Source: Torreya grandis
Lineage: Eukaryota > Streptophyta > Pinopsida > Cupressales > Taxaceae
Length of the DNA: 64,000 nt
Reading direction: 5' to 3'
Assembly (NCBI GenBank): GCA_037957365.1
Contig: JARHVA010000666.1
Coordinates: forward strand, 2,754,501-2,818,500
Shown here: positions 23,641 to 36,110 of the stretch, one piece after another
Layout of the letters: every line of letters starts with the position of its first letter
How positions within the stretch are numbered: position 1 is the first letter of the stretch
Notes under the pieces: generated by a model
The model's database searches: none
Seen by the model: only the letters and a program-made list of their open reading frames with translations
What the model was told of the DNA's origin: nothing
Translations under genes and position numbers: made by a program

Positions 23641-23664
23641 TTAATATCCCATTTGGGATATTAA
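23641..23664. repeat. Perfect 11-bp-arm palindrome next to K primer site
   Basis: TTAATATCCCA, then TT, then TGGGATATTAA: exact inverted arms with a 2-nt spacer. It ends three bases before the TGG of the primer site, so it would form the U5 end of the LTR in K RNA. Confidence 0.8.
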
Positions 23665-23666
23665 AG

Positions 23667-23678
23667 TGGTATCAAAGC
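23667..23678 (+). other. K primer-binding site (tRNA-iMet type)
   Basis: TGGTATCAAAGC differs by one base from TGGTATCAGAGC, the complement of the initiator tRNA-Met 3' end. The same phrase, more decayed, starts the leader copy near 25130 (TGGCATCAGATT). Confidence 0.75.
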
Positions 23679-23755
23679 TATGATCTTTCTAGCTTGTTAG
23701 TGTTTAATTATGTAGGTTGTGTCTTGTGTTGTAGTTTTTTTCTGTTTCAGGAAAC

Positions 23756-25036
23756 ATGGCATAGAGGTCACGGGAAAAGTTTTTTCCCTAAAAAGAATAA
23801 TTATTGAGGAAAAAAATAAGAATTTATGAAAAATATGGTTATTCAGTTCAAATATATACAATAGAGTTTTGATAAATATCAAAGGATTTGAAAGTACTAG
23901 TCTCCAAAGAGTTAAAGAAAAATGGTAAAGAATCCACCATCCTAGAAGAAAAAAGAGAGTAAAATCCAAATGAAGCATGTTTGGAGGAGAAAATTTGTTC
24001 TCAAGAGAAGGAAATAGTGGAATTATAAACTCTTCAAGACATTAAAGGTGAATTTTTAGAAAATCCACAAGAAAGTACTCTTGAAAAAAGAGCAGAACCA
24101 AAACTTTAAGAGGTTGAGAATCTAAGTGCACATAAGGAGGAGCTAGAGGAATCACGAGTTAGCCATGAAGATCCCTAGTTGTAGGAGGATACATAAATTT
24201 ATACACCACCTCTTAAATTTCCAAATGGTGAGCCATTAATTCATTTGCAAAATATAATTTTATTTGAGTATTTGCAAAATAGAATTGAGGTGCCAAGTAG
24301 AATCATGGATGGATTCACATTTGAAGAGAATGAATTATTGGTTCCAAATAAATACATTCATAAAGAAGAACCAAAGGCACTCCATGCCTTAGAATATGAT
24401 GATGTTGAAAATGTAGAGGAAAAGTTTTGATTTTAGGAATAAAAGAAAGTGGAAGAAAAGGATCCACAAGAGATGATGGAACAAGAACCAATGGAGCCTC
24501 ACCAACATGATGAAGAGTTCATAGTGGAGAATATTAAAGGAAGATCCTCTTTTTCATACTTATCTAAGGAAAAAGATGATAATCTCACATTTGATATTGA
24601 GCCTAATAAGGATTCATTTGAGATTACTCAAATGAATCTTCAAGAGACAAATATTCAGTTGGTTAATGATAGCCCAAGGTATGTCATTGATAAAATTCAT
24701 GTTCAAGAATTTAAGGATAAGCATAAATTTTTATTTGAGAATCCAATCCACATACAAGGGCAAAAGGTGTGTGAAGATGTTGATATCATGGATCAAGTGA
24801 GAAGGTTGAGAATGCATTGGATGCATCTTAATGAAAAGCTAGTTTTGAAAACCAAAAAGATTCTTCATTTTGATAATGTGTGGTTTGTCAGGGACATCTC
24901 TCTTTTAAGGAGGACATATAATGAGTCTTTGATGATTTCCATTAAAAGAGAGATGTCCTTGACAAACCACACATTATACAAATTAAGAATATTTTTGGTT
25001 TCCAAAATTGGCTTTTCATTAAGATGCATCCAATGA
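23756..25036 (+). pseudogene. Acidic, Lys/Glu-rich coding region of K
   Basis: After the leader a frame beginning near 23756 reads through Glu/Lys-rich sequence with many stops. It then has clean stretches at 24245-24430 and 24449-25036, passing into the CEDVDIMDQVRRLRMHW segment at 24765. The position after a primer site is that of gag, but no gag core or zinc knuckle is visible, and I do not recognise the family. The last 98 codons of the second stretch run into the antisense arm of the foldback and are not ancestral coding sequence. Confidence 0.45.
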
Positions 25037-25085
25037 ATTCATAACCTTCTTACTTAATCCCTAATATCAACATATTCACACACCT
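24765..25085. repeat. Foldback: 146-bp inverted repeat with 28-nt loop
   Basis: The left arm 24765-24910 and right arm 24939-25085 are reverse complements with scattered mismatches. AGGTGTGTGAA opens the left arm and its complement closes the right. CATCTCTCTTTTAA ends the left arm and TTAAAAGAGAGATG begins the right. The loop is 24911-24938. A transcript would form a hairpin of about 146 bp. Confidence 0.9.
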
Positions 25086-25323
25086 ATTATTCAATAAGAT
25101 TTATATATTTAGTATGTTTCTATGTGCCAAGTTATAGTGGCATCAGATTTGTGATCTTGCTAGCCTATTGGTGTTTAGTTGTGTAGGTTGTGTCTTGTGT
25201 TGTAGTTTTGTCTATTTCAGGAAACATGGCATGGAGGTTATGAGCAAAGTTTTTTCCCTCAAAATAAGAATTTCTAAGGAAGAGAAGAGCTAGATAAGAT
25301 TCTCATAATCTCTCCACATATCA
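25086..25323 (+). repeat. K leader copy 3
   Basis: Matches 23667-23800 (TGTGTAGGTTGTGTCTTGTG and AGGAAACATGGCAT phrases), preceded by TTTAGTATGTTTxTATGTGCC. The reverse complement of 22381-22430 has the same preceding phrase. Together with the right arm of the foldback it is the partner of the inverted unit 22018-22590. Confidence 0.7.
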
Positions 25324-26642
25324 TATAACATGGACTTGTCTATCATGGTTCCTAAGTCATGTATAGAAGGGGAAAGCCATCCCCACATAAGATTACCCTA
25401 CCTATCACACACTACCTGTCACCAACTACCTATCATCCATCTCCCCTTTTTTATTCCATAAATCAAGGGATTTTTGAGCTTACTTGGCACCATGTGATAT
25501 ATCTACCTTTTTTTTACCATCAAACTAAAAAACAAAGAAAAATCATGATCAAGGTTTATGTTCATAAGCCTACCCATTTTTTCATCACAATCTTTGTCAA
25601 TTAAAGCATTTATCCTCCTTATATTTTCATGACCACTTAAGAAGATGTGTCTTCCCCCTTGTGAGTCATTGAAACCAAACTAATCATCAAACCTATTTGG
25701 GAGTCACCTTCTCCACCCTTTTGGAGCCACCTTATCCACCAAATGATAAACCTTGGTGATTAACCTTCTCCTACCAAACCCAAACCAAGTGGTACATCAA
25801 ATTGGGGAGACCCATTTGAAACACCACCCAACCATTAGATTCACATTTCCCCCTAACCTTTGGAGATTACCTTTATCTATAAAACTTTAACCTTGGGAGA
25901 TTACCTTTCTCCACAGACCTTCAACCAAACCAAACCAAGTGGTACATAAAATTGGGGAAACCCATTTGAACAACACTAACTAACCCTTGATGAATACCCT
26001 CTCTGATTGACTAACCATCAGACCATGTCCACCTTGATGTTGGCCATTTTTGGCCCAAACTATTTGCATATTTTTGATGAGCTTGCCTTGGTACTTTTGA
26101 TTGCACCAACCAACCTTGTCATGTTAAAAATTTGAAATTACACCACCTCATACATACCTGACTAGTTGGTGTCTTCTTAGGAACACTTCCTACCTCAAAT
26201 ATATATGATTATACCTGAACCATTTGTGTTTTCATTAATAACACTTTCTACCTTGGATACCCTAGAAGCACTAACTTTGTCTAGGAGATTAATAGGTGTA
26301 CCCAACCATAATTGTAGTCATGTGGTACATTAGTGACTTGTCCCTTATAATTGACCTTTATTTTTACCAACATTGGAAACCTTAGTTTTTTGTGTGATAT
26401 TGTATATCACACTTAGTCATATTTTTTACACATGTTTTCATTTCAAATGTCAAACCCTTTTTTTTAGTAACCTAGTGACTCACCATAAACCAATTATCAA
26501 ACCTACACCTAATTCTACTTTACCTCATCCACTCCTAGTTTGAGGGGGAAAAACTCCTCTTATACTCAAGGAAACTACACCTTTGACTATCAATCCATTT
26601 TTTTTGTAGCTTATTAATTCAAAGTTGCATAATAAAAAGGGG
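25324..26642 (+). other. 3' internal region before LTR 3
   Basis: No gene. Homologous to about 19360-20366 and, around 25640-25990, to the 110-bp repeat region 17990-18480. It ends in polypurine tract AAAAAGGGGAAAAA (26634-26647). Confidence 0.6.
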
Positions 26643-26647
26643 AAAAA

Positions 26648-28040
26648 TGTAGACACTAGAAAATTTCACACAAATGGTTCTAGATGTCAAAATGCCTTAA
26701 GACCCCTTAGGGACCAATTAAACCTATTTGACCCTTAACCTAAGTTTTTAAACCTAATTAATATCACTATTCACCAAGTCACTATTCAAAATTACTATTC
26801 ATAAGTACTATTCATAGAGCACTATGCACTATCACTATTCATACTAACATGGCAGGTCACTATTGATGGTGGCATGGAAGATCATTATTCATGGTGACAT
26901 GGTAGGTGACTCAACAGTGATATGGTATTAGTGGCATAGCTTAGATATGAGGTGGCTTAGAGTAGGACATCACACCCCACTTAGGAGACTTGTCAAGAGT
27001 GCTTAATGACATCATTAAGCACTATAGGGCCCACCTTTGGTGATATGGTGCATTTTTCCTCATGGACTCATTATGAAGAGTGGGGAATAAGTCAAAAGTG
27101 TGTGGGGACATCTTTTTGAATCTTATGTGCACTTAGAAAGTGGAGAACCCATGATATATGTGTTTTGTCTTGATTCTAAAGGTGTTTTGGAATCATATGG
27201 ATAATAGGGAACAAAGACAAAAGAGGGTGGCTAACTTTTAGACTTTCTTGCATAAAAAGATAGCCCCCTCACATGGGTTTATGATTCCCACTTGTAATGT
27301 TGCACCATATCTTATTCATCCTCACTATTACCTCTCTTGGAAAAATTCTATAAGAGTTGGCTCCATGAGATTCATTTATAGGGTTAGAATCATTCATATT
27401 TTTTGGATCTTGAAATCATTCTACCAAAACCTCCATAGGTTTATTGCCTTGGAAAGAGAAAGATGTGGAAAAGATATTGAAATGAATGGGAGGTTTATGA
27501 TCTTAAAAGGTTCATGAAAATACCTTCACCACCATCTTCAATAATAGCTTCACTAACTTCTTCAACAGCTTCAACCATCTTCAACAACAAAGCTTAGTAT
27601 CTATTTTACATTATTTAGTTACTTTGTTTTGATACATATCTTAATAACTTAGCATTCACCTAAATTTTAATTTTTTAAAAGATTAGCATTCATGTGCAAA
27701 GTATTTATTTCTTTAGATCTAGTACTTTCATGTTATGCTATATTCTCTATCATCATTTCTTTTCAACATTAACTTGTATCAAAAGGTGGATTGATAGCCT
27801 CCTAGATAGCTCATTCTTCTTGGATATATCTTGCTAGGTAATCCACCCATTTACCTAAATAACCAACTCTTTTCTATTTCTCTCTTATTGCAAGTCATTC
27901 CTTCCAAGCCAAAGAGGATTTTTCCATATTCATCTAAATTATGAAGTGCACACCATATCCAAGTTCTCATAACCTCTAACAATATTTCAGTTTTACCTTT
28001 CTTCTCTAAACATATAAAAAGCAAAAATTTGAGTAAAACA
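26648..28040 (+). repeat. Composite A, LTR 3 (3')
   Basis: Starts TGTAGACACTAG after a polypurine tract, ends GAGTAAAACA and abuts AACAT, the partner of GACAT at 7571. Contains the 25-bp repeat three times (26841-26915). The open stretch 27248-27517 matches one in LTR 1 and is LTR sequence. Confidence 0.85.
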
Positions 28041-28045
28041 AACAT

Positions 28046-29061
28046 GTAATTAAAAGATGTATAAATCTATGGCTACTTGTATCTAAAGGGTGAGAGCTTC
28101 TTCAACCATGTTATTAGTGACCTCTAAGTTTAATTTAAAAGTGAGAGGATTTTTTTCTATAAAGTTCAACTAAGACAAAGACTACCCTAACTCTTTGAAG
28201 GCACTAGGCTCCATCAAAGTGAAGTGTCCAAGTTTTCTCATCTAAATAAATTGTAACTTTAGGGAGTTTTATGATAAATTTGGATTTATTTTTAGAAACT
28301 ACAATTTATGGATCTTTAAGTGTCTATACCTCAATATCAACCATGAAATTATGGAATAGTCTTTGAGATAAATAACTTGGTTAATACCTTCAATTAAGAG
28401 GACATTTTCATTGATAAGAATGCCTTGAAGGTGACTTATAGCTAAGATGGGAGTCATAAAAAGATGATCTATGATCACTTGGCCTTTGACTAATATATAA
28501 ATTATCAAGTTAAACCCCATTAATATTACCATCCATTTATTGATTATATCTCCAACAAAGAAATCTTTGGAGAATAAATGACAAAGGGGATCATAATGGA
28601 AAATGACATAAGTGGTTTGATAAATCAATAGTGAAAAAGATTTAGTAGTGAGTTAGATTTCAAAGCAGTCATACTCCAATTTCATGTAGTGGGTGTCATA
28701 ATCTATTAAGGCATGACTGATCTATAAATATAATACTCTTTTCCTAACTTATCTTGTTATGCAAGCATTACCTCAACTATTATGTGGGTAGATGGAGGAT
28801 ACAAGATGTGGGTAAAACCATTAGAAGGTGGTCAAAGAGTAGGAGGATGAATTAATTCTTACTTTATGTTATCAAATGGTTTTTGACATGCATCAGTCTA
28901 TTTAAGAGCTATACCCTTATTTATGAGTGAGTTTACTAGATAGGTGTGATAAGCCATCTTGAGGACACATCTTTATATTTACCTAAGTTTCCTAAGGTAA
29001 GTGTGAATGTCAAGAATGGATCTAGGGATATGCATGTTGACAATATCATTAATTTTGGTAG
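28046..29061 (-). pseudogene. Gypsy element F, RT thumb and early RNase H
   Basis: Read from 29061 leftward, this continues F RT after element E1: VDPTKIxDIVNMxIPRS, then TYLRKL, a block for the N-P-L/L-x-K-G turn (NSLINKGIALK), CQKPFDNIK, and a degenerate L-A-Q-D-x-x-G-K-E-x-x-I-Y block near 28740 that opens the connection domain. DEKTWTLHFDGA near 28210 is the RNase H start (first catalytic Asp present), followed by a degenerate NNMxExALTLGIQ block. It stops at 28046, where composite A begins, and continues at 7575. Several stops and frame changes; inactive. Confidence 0.8.
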
Positions 29062-29066
29062 GATCT

Positions 29067-30278
29067 TGATTTATCTTTTTTGGAAATAATGGGGTTTTAT
29101 TCCTAATTAAACTTAAGGTTTGGATTAATAAATCATTATAGAATATATCAATAAACACAGTCTTGATTTATGTAATTATTTATCTTTTTAACCTTTCTAA
29201 AAATAGAAATAAATAATGAGAAATATAACTTAGCTTGAAATCAGACTAAGATGGTTGATACAAAGGTTAAAACTAGCCATGCAAGACTGAGAAGCTGTCA
29301 TAAACATAGAACAAGATTTCATTAAGTGAAAGGATAAGAGCACTAAAAATAGGATACTTTAGGGTCCAATGTTGCATTATAATCCTATTGTTGTTGTCCA
29401 AAATGCTTACAAAGACCTATAACTTTTTGGGTATTTATGATATGCCTGTATGAGCTTACTTATGAAATATTGATTATTGGTTGTCGATAGAGATTGTTGT
29501 AGAGATAATTTTATCGTAAAAACCCTAACCCTATATCATGCTTGATAAAAAATATTTGAATTATTTAATAAAGGAGGGTTTAGTGTGTAAGATGCACTAA
29601 ACATGTAATCCACACCCCTTATGTGGGCATGCTTCCTACATACCAATACTCTGAAGAGGAATCAATCCATATGTAGTTCTCCCACCTAATATACTTTGTG
29701 TAATAGTGTGATGTAGATGAAAAAATTCCAAATAGAGAGTGCTTGAGGTGGCTAGGGACTAGTATTATGGTTTGATAATATTTGCAATTGTGTTGGGAAA
29801 CTATATGTAGAGAATAGGGAAGTTTTACTTAGTACCTTTGTTTGTATTCTTGCTTGTTTTGTAAGATTTATCACCTCCTTTGTAAATTAAATTTAGATGG
29901 GATTTTATAGGGAACAATTGGTCATGGGTTAGATGTATTCATGCCAAGCTGACATAATTAAGGATAGGGACTAGATGAAAATGACTGTTGGGAATCAAAG
30001 TGAAAATGGATAAGAGCAATGAAAATGAGACACTTTAGGGACCAGTTCTATAGTCCAAGCATGGGGATCCTATCTTATAGGTTCAAGACCTAGAGGAATA
30101 AAATTGGTACAAGGAATACTATCTCATTGAGGTAGAATCAAGGTTCAAAAGGTTCTAGATGACTAGTAATAAGTAAAAAGGTGTTTAAAAGGGTCACAAG
30201 AGCATGAAAAAAGTACCTATGAATGGGGTGTCACAATCCACACTCAAACTACCAATTTAGACATTTTATATGACTATA
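29067..30278 (-). repeat. E1 3' LTR
   Basis: On the minus strand it starts TATAGTCATATAAAA next to a purine tract and ends ...ATCA at 29067. Homologous end to end to 49598-50804, 34374-35559 and 46974-48136. Confidence 0.9.
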
Positions 30279-30290
30279 TTTCCCTCCCCT
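30279..30290 (-). other. E1 polypurine tract
   Basis: The minus strand reads AGGGGAGGGAAA directly before the 3' LTR. Confidence 0.8.
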
Positions 30291-33200
30291 TTATTCTAGT
30301 GATGCACTAAAGCAAAATACCAGGATAAAGGAAAAATAGAAAGCATACCTAAACTTACTTACAAGGGTGAAGCCCATGAAGATGTGTGATGTTGAGTGTG
30401 CATAGAGAGAGCACAACATGAAGCATAAATATATTGTGACATTGAGTGATGTTGGGTATGTGCTAGGTATGTGATATATCAAGATTAATATCATGAACAG
30501 AGCTGAGTGCTCAATTCTTTGTGAGTGGCTCAAGAATATAAAGGCTGGCCCTTTGGTTCCATCATCACCCACTAAGTGAAGTTATGTGATTATGTGTGTT
30601 TCAATCAATGTTTGACTATGTGTATAATCCCTCTGAGTAGGTGAGTCAAGAATACAAAGGATAGCTAGTCTTTTGGCTCCATTGTTGCCCCTTATGTAGT
30701 GAACTATGAACTGATATCATTATGAATGTGTGTCATAAGAAATGGCTCCTAAATCCCATGAATATTTTGTAATATGATAATTTGGCATGGATAATTGAGG
30801 GTGTACTGAGAACTAGGCCAATCTTGTCCACTTCGAAAGGTGGAGATTAGGCTTGTATGAAAGCCACTCCAAATTAATAACTAGGCTTATATGAAAGCCA
30901 CTCTGAAATGATGCCAACCACCTATAAATGGAATAAGGCATGCAACTATTGAGAATACCTACATAATGTAATGAAATGGAAATAAAAGAAGGAAAATGTG
31001 TCTTGCACATTTCCCCCAATCACTGGTGTTTATAATGTGTATTTTGATCTAGAAGTTGTATCAACTACCTAATCTAAAACTAGAAGTAAGAGCCATCATG
31101 CCATGCATGATGCCCCCTATATCTAGATTCTCTAAGTAAAATTGTATTGAAACTACCTAATTTGAACTAAATTGTAGCTGAAAATTTGTAACTAAACTTA
31201 CCTTTCTGTATGTTTCTAATTTTTTTGGGTTTTTGGTTATTTGAATAGGAATGCTAAAAAGTGGACACTTTGGTGTCCAATGCTGTAATCTAATTTTAAC
31301 AATCTTGTCTTTTGTTATTTTTGATGATTGTTCTATATCTATCACTATTTTTATGGTCTTATTTGCATATTTTGAACTCTAATTATTGTTTTAAGTGTTC
31401 TAAAAACTAATTTTTCACCAGTAGATGGATTTGATCTTTGTGATAAAACCCCTATTTGTTGCCCCCCTTCTGAGGGTAAGAATGAAGACCTTGCAATAAC
31501 TTCCCTAAAAAAAGAGCCCTATAAGTGTGTTATGATATGAAATGCATGTTATAGTAATGATTATCTAAAATATGTCTCAAGATATAACATAGTTTGTATT
31601 GGATATTGTTAGATCAATAGGGGTATGACTAGATAAATGTAACAATGTAATAGCATGTACAACATACTAAACTAAAACTAGATGTCTGGTTAGTTGTCAA
31701 GGAGGGATGGAGTATGATTTATATCATGGAATTCAAGAAATTAAGATAATGCATGATGTGGATCATGGCATTGCAAACAACTAAGAAGTAAATAAGCAAA
31801 CAAGCATGCAAGGCAAGAAGAAAGAAACATACAAAAGTGGACAATGGGCTAAGTAAACAAGGGACATGAATATGTCACTAAAACTGGGAAAGCAAGCAGA
31901 CAAGGCATGTTCAAATTCCCAATATACACATACAATTTCAAACAAGTAAGATTGGTGTGAGGCCCACAAACACATACAAGAGTATAAGCAAAGGACATTG
32001 GCAAATGTCCTAAGGTACACACAAGTAATACATAAAAACTAAAAAATGCAATCATATATAGCTAATCAAATCAAGAAAAGAAGGCATGTAAATACTTGGC
32101 ATATAATCACATCTAACTAATCATATCAAGAAGTGAAAGTATGCAAAACATGTAGTACAAGACCAGGTAGATGCTAAGAAATACACAAGTGATATATACT
32201 AGTGAGTATCGATAGAGTAATCGATATAAGCTAGTAATTAATGTACATCAACATGATAACTAGAGTGTGGGGTATAGGAATGGCATAACCTAGATGGTTT
32301 AGTCATGTATAAAATGCCCTCGGTGGGTAGATATATTGATGTGTGCCTCAAATGTAAGATTAGGATGCCCCCTCAATGAGTAAAGTCAAGCAATCAAAGA
32401 TCTAGGTGTCATTGCAAACACTCAAAGAAGATCAAGTGAAGCATGGTAATGTAGATAAATTAACAAATAATAGCATAGAACAATAAAATGTAAGTTTAGC
32501 ATGGTAGTAGAAATGTAAATCATGGATAATGCATACAACGGAAAAAAATTTGGTGTTTTTTTTAAAGTTATTGGAATGTTTTTATATTTTGAGTTATTTA
32601 AATGTTTTTGTATTTTTAAATAATTTATGTACAACTAAGTAAAAAGGCAATATGTATAAGAAAGATGAGAAATTATGTATAAGAAAGTAAGCTAAGAAAT
32701 TATGTACAAGTAAGTGAAAAAGAAACTATATACAAGAAATATTGAGAAATTTATGTAGGAGAAATACTTGAGAAGAAATGATAACAACTGATGAGTCTCA
32801 TCAAAGACTCCCTATCATGGTGTCTTATATCAAGATGAGGGATCATGCATGACCGTGAAGCAAGATGGAAAAGCTAAGACTATGACTCTGAAAGCTATGT
32901 ATGTTGTAAGTGATCTAAAATATTTATAGTGAAAACTAATTATGAGGTTCCCCTGTAACTCTAAGAAGTGGATGAAACTATGGGGCTCTTAGGGGCCCAT
33001 CTTGTAGTAGAATAAGCTCTCTAAAAATGTGCTCTGTGTGTAGAGGCATGAGACCTCAATGATACTACTCTAGGTATGAATATTGTAGCTAAAAATTGTC
33101 TAGAGTCTTGAAACTATCATTCATGTAGTGGTCACTCTAAGAGAGGCTTTCATGTCAGTGTATGAACTCTCTATGTTGGCGAGGGAGGCCTCAGCTATGT
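30291..33200 (-). other. E1 3' internal region without coding signal
   Basis: About 2.9 kb between the protease and the polypurine tract, where RT, RNase H and integrase would lie in an autonomous gypsy element. I find no YxDD, DSG-type RNase H or DDE block on either strand. Homologous to 41688-43950 plus 35571-36110 in E2, which also lacks them. Small open stretches (30291-30572, 31781-32055) are not conserved as protein. Confidence 0.6.
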
Positions 33201-34373
33201 CTAAACCTTAACTAGAGGAAGAATTGTAACTAGTGAAGGAGATAAATTTGGTGATTGAAAAGTAGAATATGGCTCTAAAGTGGGGAGTGGTAACTCATAC
33301 ATAACTCTACCAACTATAACAACCTAATTGGTGTGAATGAATTCCATACATATATGAACTATAAAAGGTATTGTATGAAGTTTCTGTATCCATGGTCAAC
33401 CAAGCAACATGTCAAATACTCTTTCACTAGGAACTATAGTAAATGGTTTGGCCACATATGTTAGACCAACCTATAGAGGAAGTAAAATATCACCTAATGA
33501 ACTCTATATGTGCCCAGTAAATCCACTGATAACTATGTCCATCAGAGTGATAATATCCTAAATGTTGTAATGATGTCATAGTGCACATGTTCACACTAGA
33601 TCCATTGTCTATAAGAACATTATGAATAGGATGGTGATCAATGCAGGATATGATAAAAAGTTCATAGTAATTTGAATCATCCTCAACTATCTCTTACTCT
33701 AAAAAAGAGATCAAAGGTCTAGCTAGAACTTTGGAATTATACACACCAATCATGTTTCTCAAAGGATGTGACTCAACTGAAGGTGCCTAGTTGTAGTTAG
33801 TGGAGGGTTGCATGATATTCATGGTGAACACCTAATATGCCCTTTGTCTCCTATTTAGAGTGTTGTGGGAAAGGATCAAAGAAAATTTTCAAAGAATTGT
33901 CCTATGTTTGCTTTGCCTAATGAGGCTCAACTAGAGTGCCAAGATCAATAAGGTTGTTATCTATCAAGTCTTATATCTTTTGTCATAAATTGAAACATCT
34001 ATTTATTGTGTGGTCTAGTACTTTATGAAAATTGTAGATGTATTCTGTTCATATCCATGTGGAAGGGGATTTTTTATATCAACTTCTTGAATAAGAGGTA
34101 GAGATAGGATATTTTATTCTAATAGCTACTATAAGATTCTAGATGGAGGTACTGTTAGATTTTTAAAGGCTCACTGAGGAGGTGTTGATAAAACCACTCA
34201 CTAAGGGGACTTTTAAGTTACATTACATGTAGGTTTATTTTGACTTTTTATATCATTAACCTTTATTTTATATGTGACTATGTTGTTACTCTTATTTGTT
34301 GTTTATGATATGCTTGTGTACTTGAGTTTTCCCATTGAAAGTAATTTGACTTCCCTTTACTTTAGTGTATGAC
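33201..34373 (-). pseudogene. E1 gag C-terminus and protease
   Basis: Minus strand, right to left: near 34030-33990 reads FHKVLDHTINRC, a gypsy knuckle (the first Cys decayed to Tyr), followed by an I-x-D-L-I-D helix. At about 33640-33560 the protease reads VLIDNGSSVNMC, with its Asp-Asn-Gly-Ser active site (33609-33598) intact; this is the DNGS form found in some plant gypsy lineages. The frame then degrades. The gene is cut at 34373 by E2, and its upstream half is at 48142-49167. Not functional because of stops and the split. Confidence 0.8.
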
Positions 34374-35559
34374 TGATTTAATAGTTTTAGGAATATTGGT
34401 TATTATTCCTAATTTAGTTAAAGGGTATGAGTAGTAAAATTAGTAAATAAATATACAATGATTAAGCTACTAATTTATATAAATTAATTGCAATTTAGAA
34501 GTTTTTTAAAATAGTAATGAGAGAGAGAAAATCAAACTTAGCTAGAAACTAACTAATCGGACTGAGACAGAGGCTAGAATTCATTTCTCAAGACTAGGAC
34601 ACTATCATAAAATGAGATATAAACATCATTTTGTGATTGGATACGAGTGACAAAACTGGATAGGAGTGGCACCGGTTTTATAGTCCACCTCTGCCTTTAT
34701 TGTCTTGATGATCTAAACTTTTTGGGTTTTGTTTACTAGGTCTTTGTGACCCTATCTATGAAGTTTTAGTAGTTATATGTCTATAGATATCTATGTAGAA
34801 CATTTCTTTCTTAAGAACCTATCTTCAATTATGTTTTGACCAATTTTGAGTAAGAGGAGGGGGGTTAGTGTGTGCAAGATTCACTGGATATGGATCCACA
34901 CCCCTTGTGTGGGCACGTTGCCTAAATACCAATATTACGAAGAGGGATCAAGCCATATGTAGTTCTCCCACTTATTGTGATTTCTAAAATTATATATATG
35001 GAGATGTAAAATGATAAACTAGATATTCTTGAGGTGGAATAGACTGGTGTAAGGATTTGAATAATTTTGTAAGTGTGTTGGCTAGCTTATGCAAAGAATA
35101 GGGAATATTTCTTAGTAATCTTGCTTGTATTCTTGTTTACTTAGTGATAATTTCCAACCCTTTCCAAATGATCTTTGAATGGGATTTTATAAAGATTTAT
35201 TGGTCATGGATTCAATGTACTCATGTTAGGATGACAAGGATAAGGATGGGGAACCAAAATAAATTGACCATTAGGGCCATAAATTGACTTGGACAACATC
35301 ATCAAAAGTGCATAGGAGTGGCACTAGCACTATAATCCTAGTGTGACGCTATTGTCTTGAGTAAATGGGATTTGGGGGGGTTGATCTATCATGGAAAATA
35401 GAGTCTAGATTAGCTAGGATCAAGTCTATAAGGCTAAAAGTGACTGAGAATTAATGAAAAGATGCCTATGAGGGTCATGAGAGAAAGCAAGAGGGACCTA
35501 AGGGTTGGGTGTCATTAGCCATGCTCAAGTTACCAGTTTTTGCATTTTATATGACTAAA
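34374..35559 (-). repeat. E2 3' LTR
   Basis: On the minus strand it starts TTTAGTCATATAAAA after a purine tract (35570-35560, GAGGGGATAAA) and ends AATCA at 34374, abutting ATGAC. Confidence 0.9.
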
Positions 35560-35570
35560 TTTATCCCCTC

Positions 35571-36110
35571 TTTATTCTAGTGATGCAACATAATAAAATA
35601 ATTTGATAAAGGAAAAATAGAAAGTGTACCTAAACTTACCTATAAGGTTGAAGATCATGAATCTATGTGATGATGGGTGCGCAAAGAGAGAGCACGTTAT
35701 AAAGTGTAAATCTACAAGTGAAAACAAAGAGTGGATCAGTTCATAATAGATACGCTATATCTAAAATAAGAATGTACAAAGCTAGGTAAGAGAGAGAGGA
35801 AGATAAAGGAATGAATACACTTCATTGGGTACATAAACCAATACAAAACCTATTGTGATGTTGAGTAATGGTAGGTGATGTTGAGTGATGCTAGATGTGT
35901 GTTGAACCAAAAGTAATATCATGAATAGAGTTGAGTGATCAATTCCTCGAAAGTGGCTAAAGAATGCCAAGGTTTTCTCTTTGGCTCCATCATCAGCCAC
36001 TAAGTGAAGCTAAGTGATCCTACATGTGTTGATCAATGTTTACACTGTGTCCAATCCATTTGAATAGGTGGATCAAGAATACAAAGGCTAGCTAGTCCTT
36101 AGGATCCATC
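35571..36110 (-). other. E2 3' end of internal region, left of COP2
   Basis: Non-coding; matches 30300-30700 in E1. It resumes on the other side of COP2 at 41688. Confidence 0.5.

Larger units (their letters stand above)
21943..25323 (+). mobile_element. Rearranged gypsy fragment K
   Basis: A mosaic with a primer site and leader in three places (minus at 22417-22018, plus at 23667-24020, plus at 25125-25310), a small RT fragment (22900-23290), an acidic coding region (24190-24910) and a large foldback. The borders with composite A are not sharp and no TSD was found. It is probably a gypsy insertion later scrambled by inverted duplication and deletion. Confidence 0.5.
7576..28040 (+). mobile_element. 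Composite A: gypsy-type element with three LTRs
   Basis: This unit is flanked by gacat (7571-7575) and aacat (28041-28045), a 5-bp TSD with one transition, lying in the RNase H gene of element F. It contains three copies of one LTR family: 7576-11371, 20367-21942 and 26648-28040. Polypurine tracts (AAAAAGGGG followed by CAAAA or AAAAA) precede the second and third. A primer-site-like TGGCCTACCCAATGGG follows the first. The segments before LTR 2 and LTR 3 (about 19360-20366 and 25324-26647) are homologous. The simplest reading is LTR-internal-LTR-internal-LTR from recombination between LTRs, with later insertions (COP1, K). No RT or integrase of this element's own was found. Confidence 0.65.

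Noticed and set aside
24449..25036. Single 195-codon protein in K
   Set aside because: Its last third runs through the loop and antisense arm of the foldback, so the full frame is not ancestral.
31781..32055. Two overlapping minus-strand open frames with Cys-rich peptide
   Set aside because: Not kept as protein in the homologous E2 region near 42865-43059; no motif.
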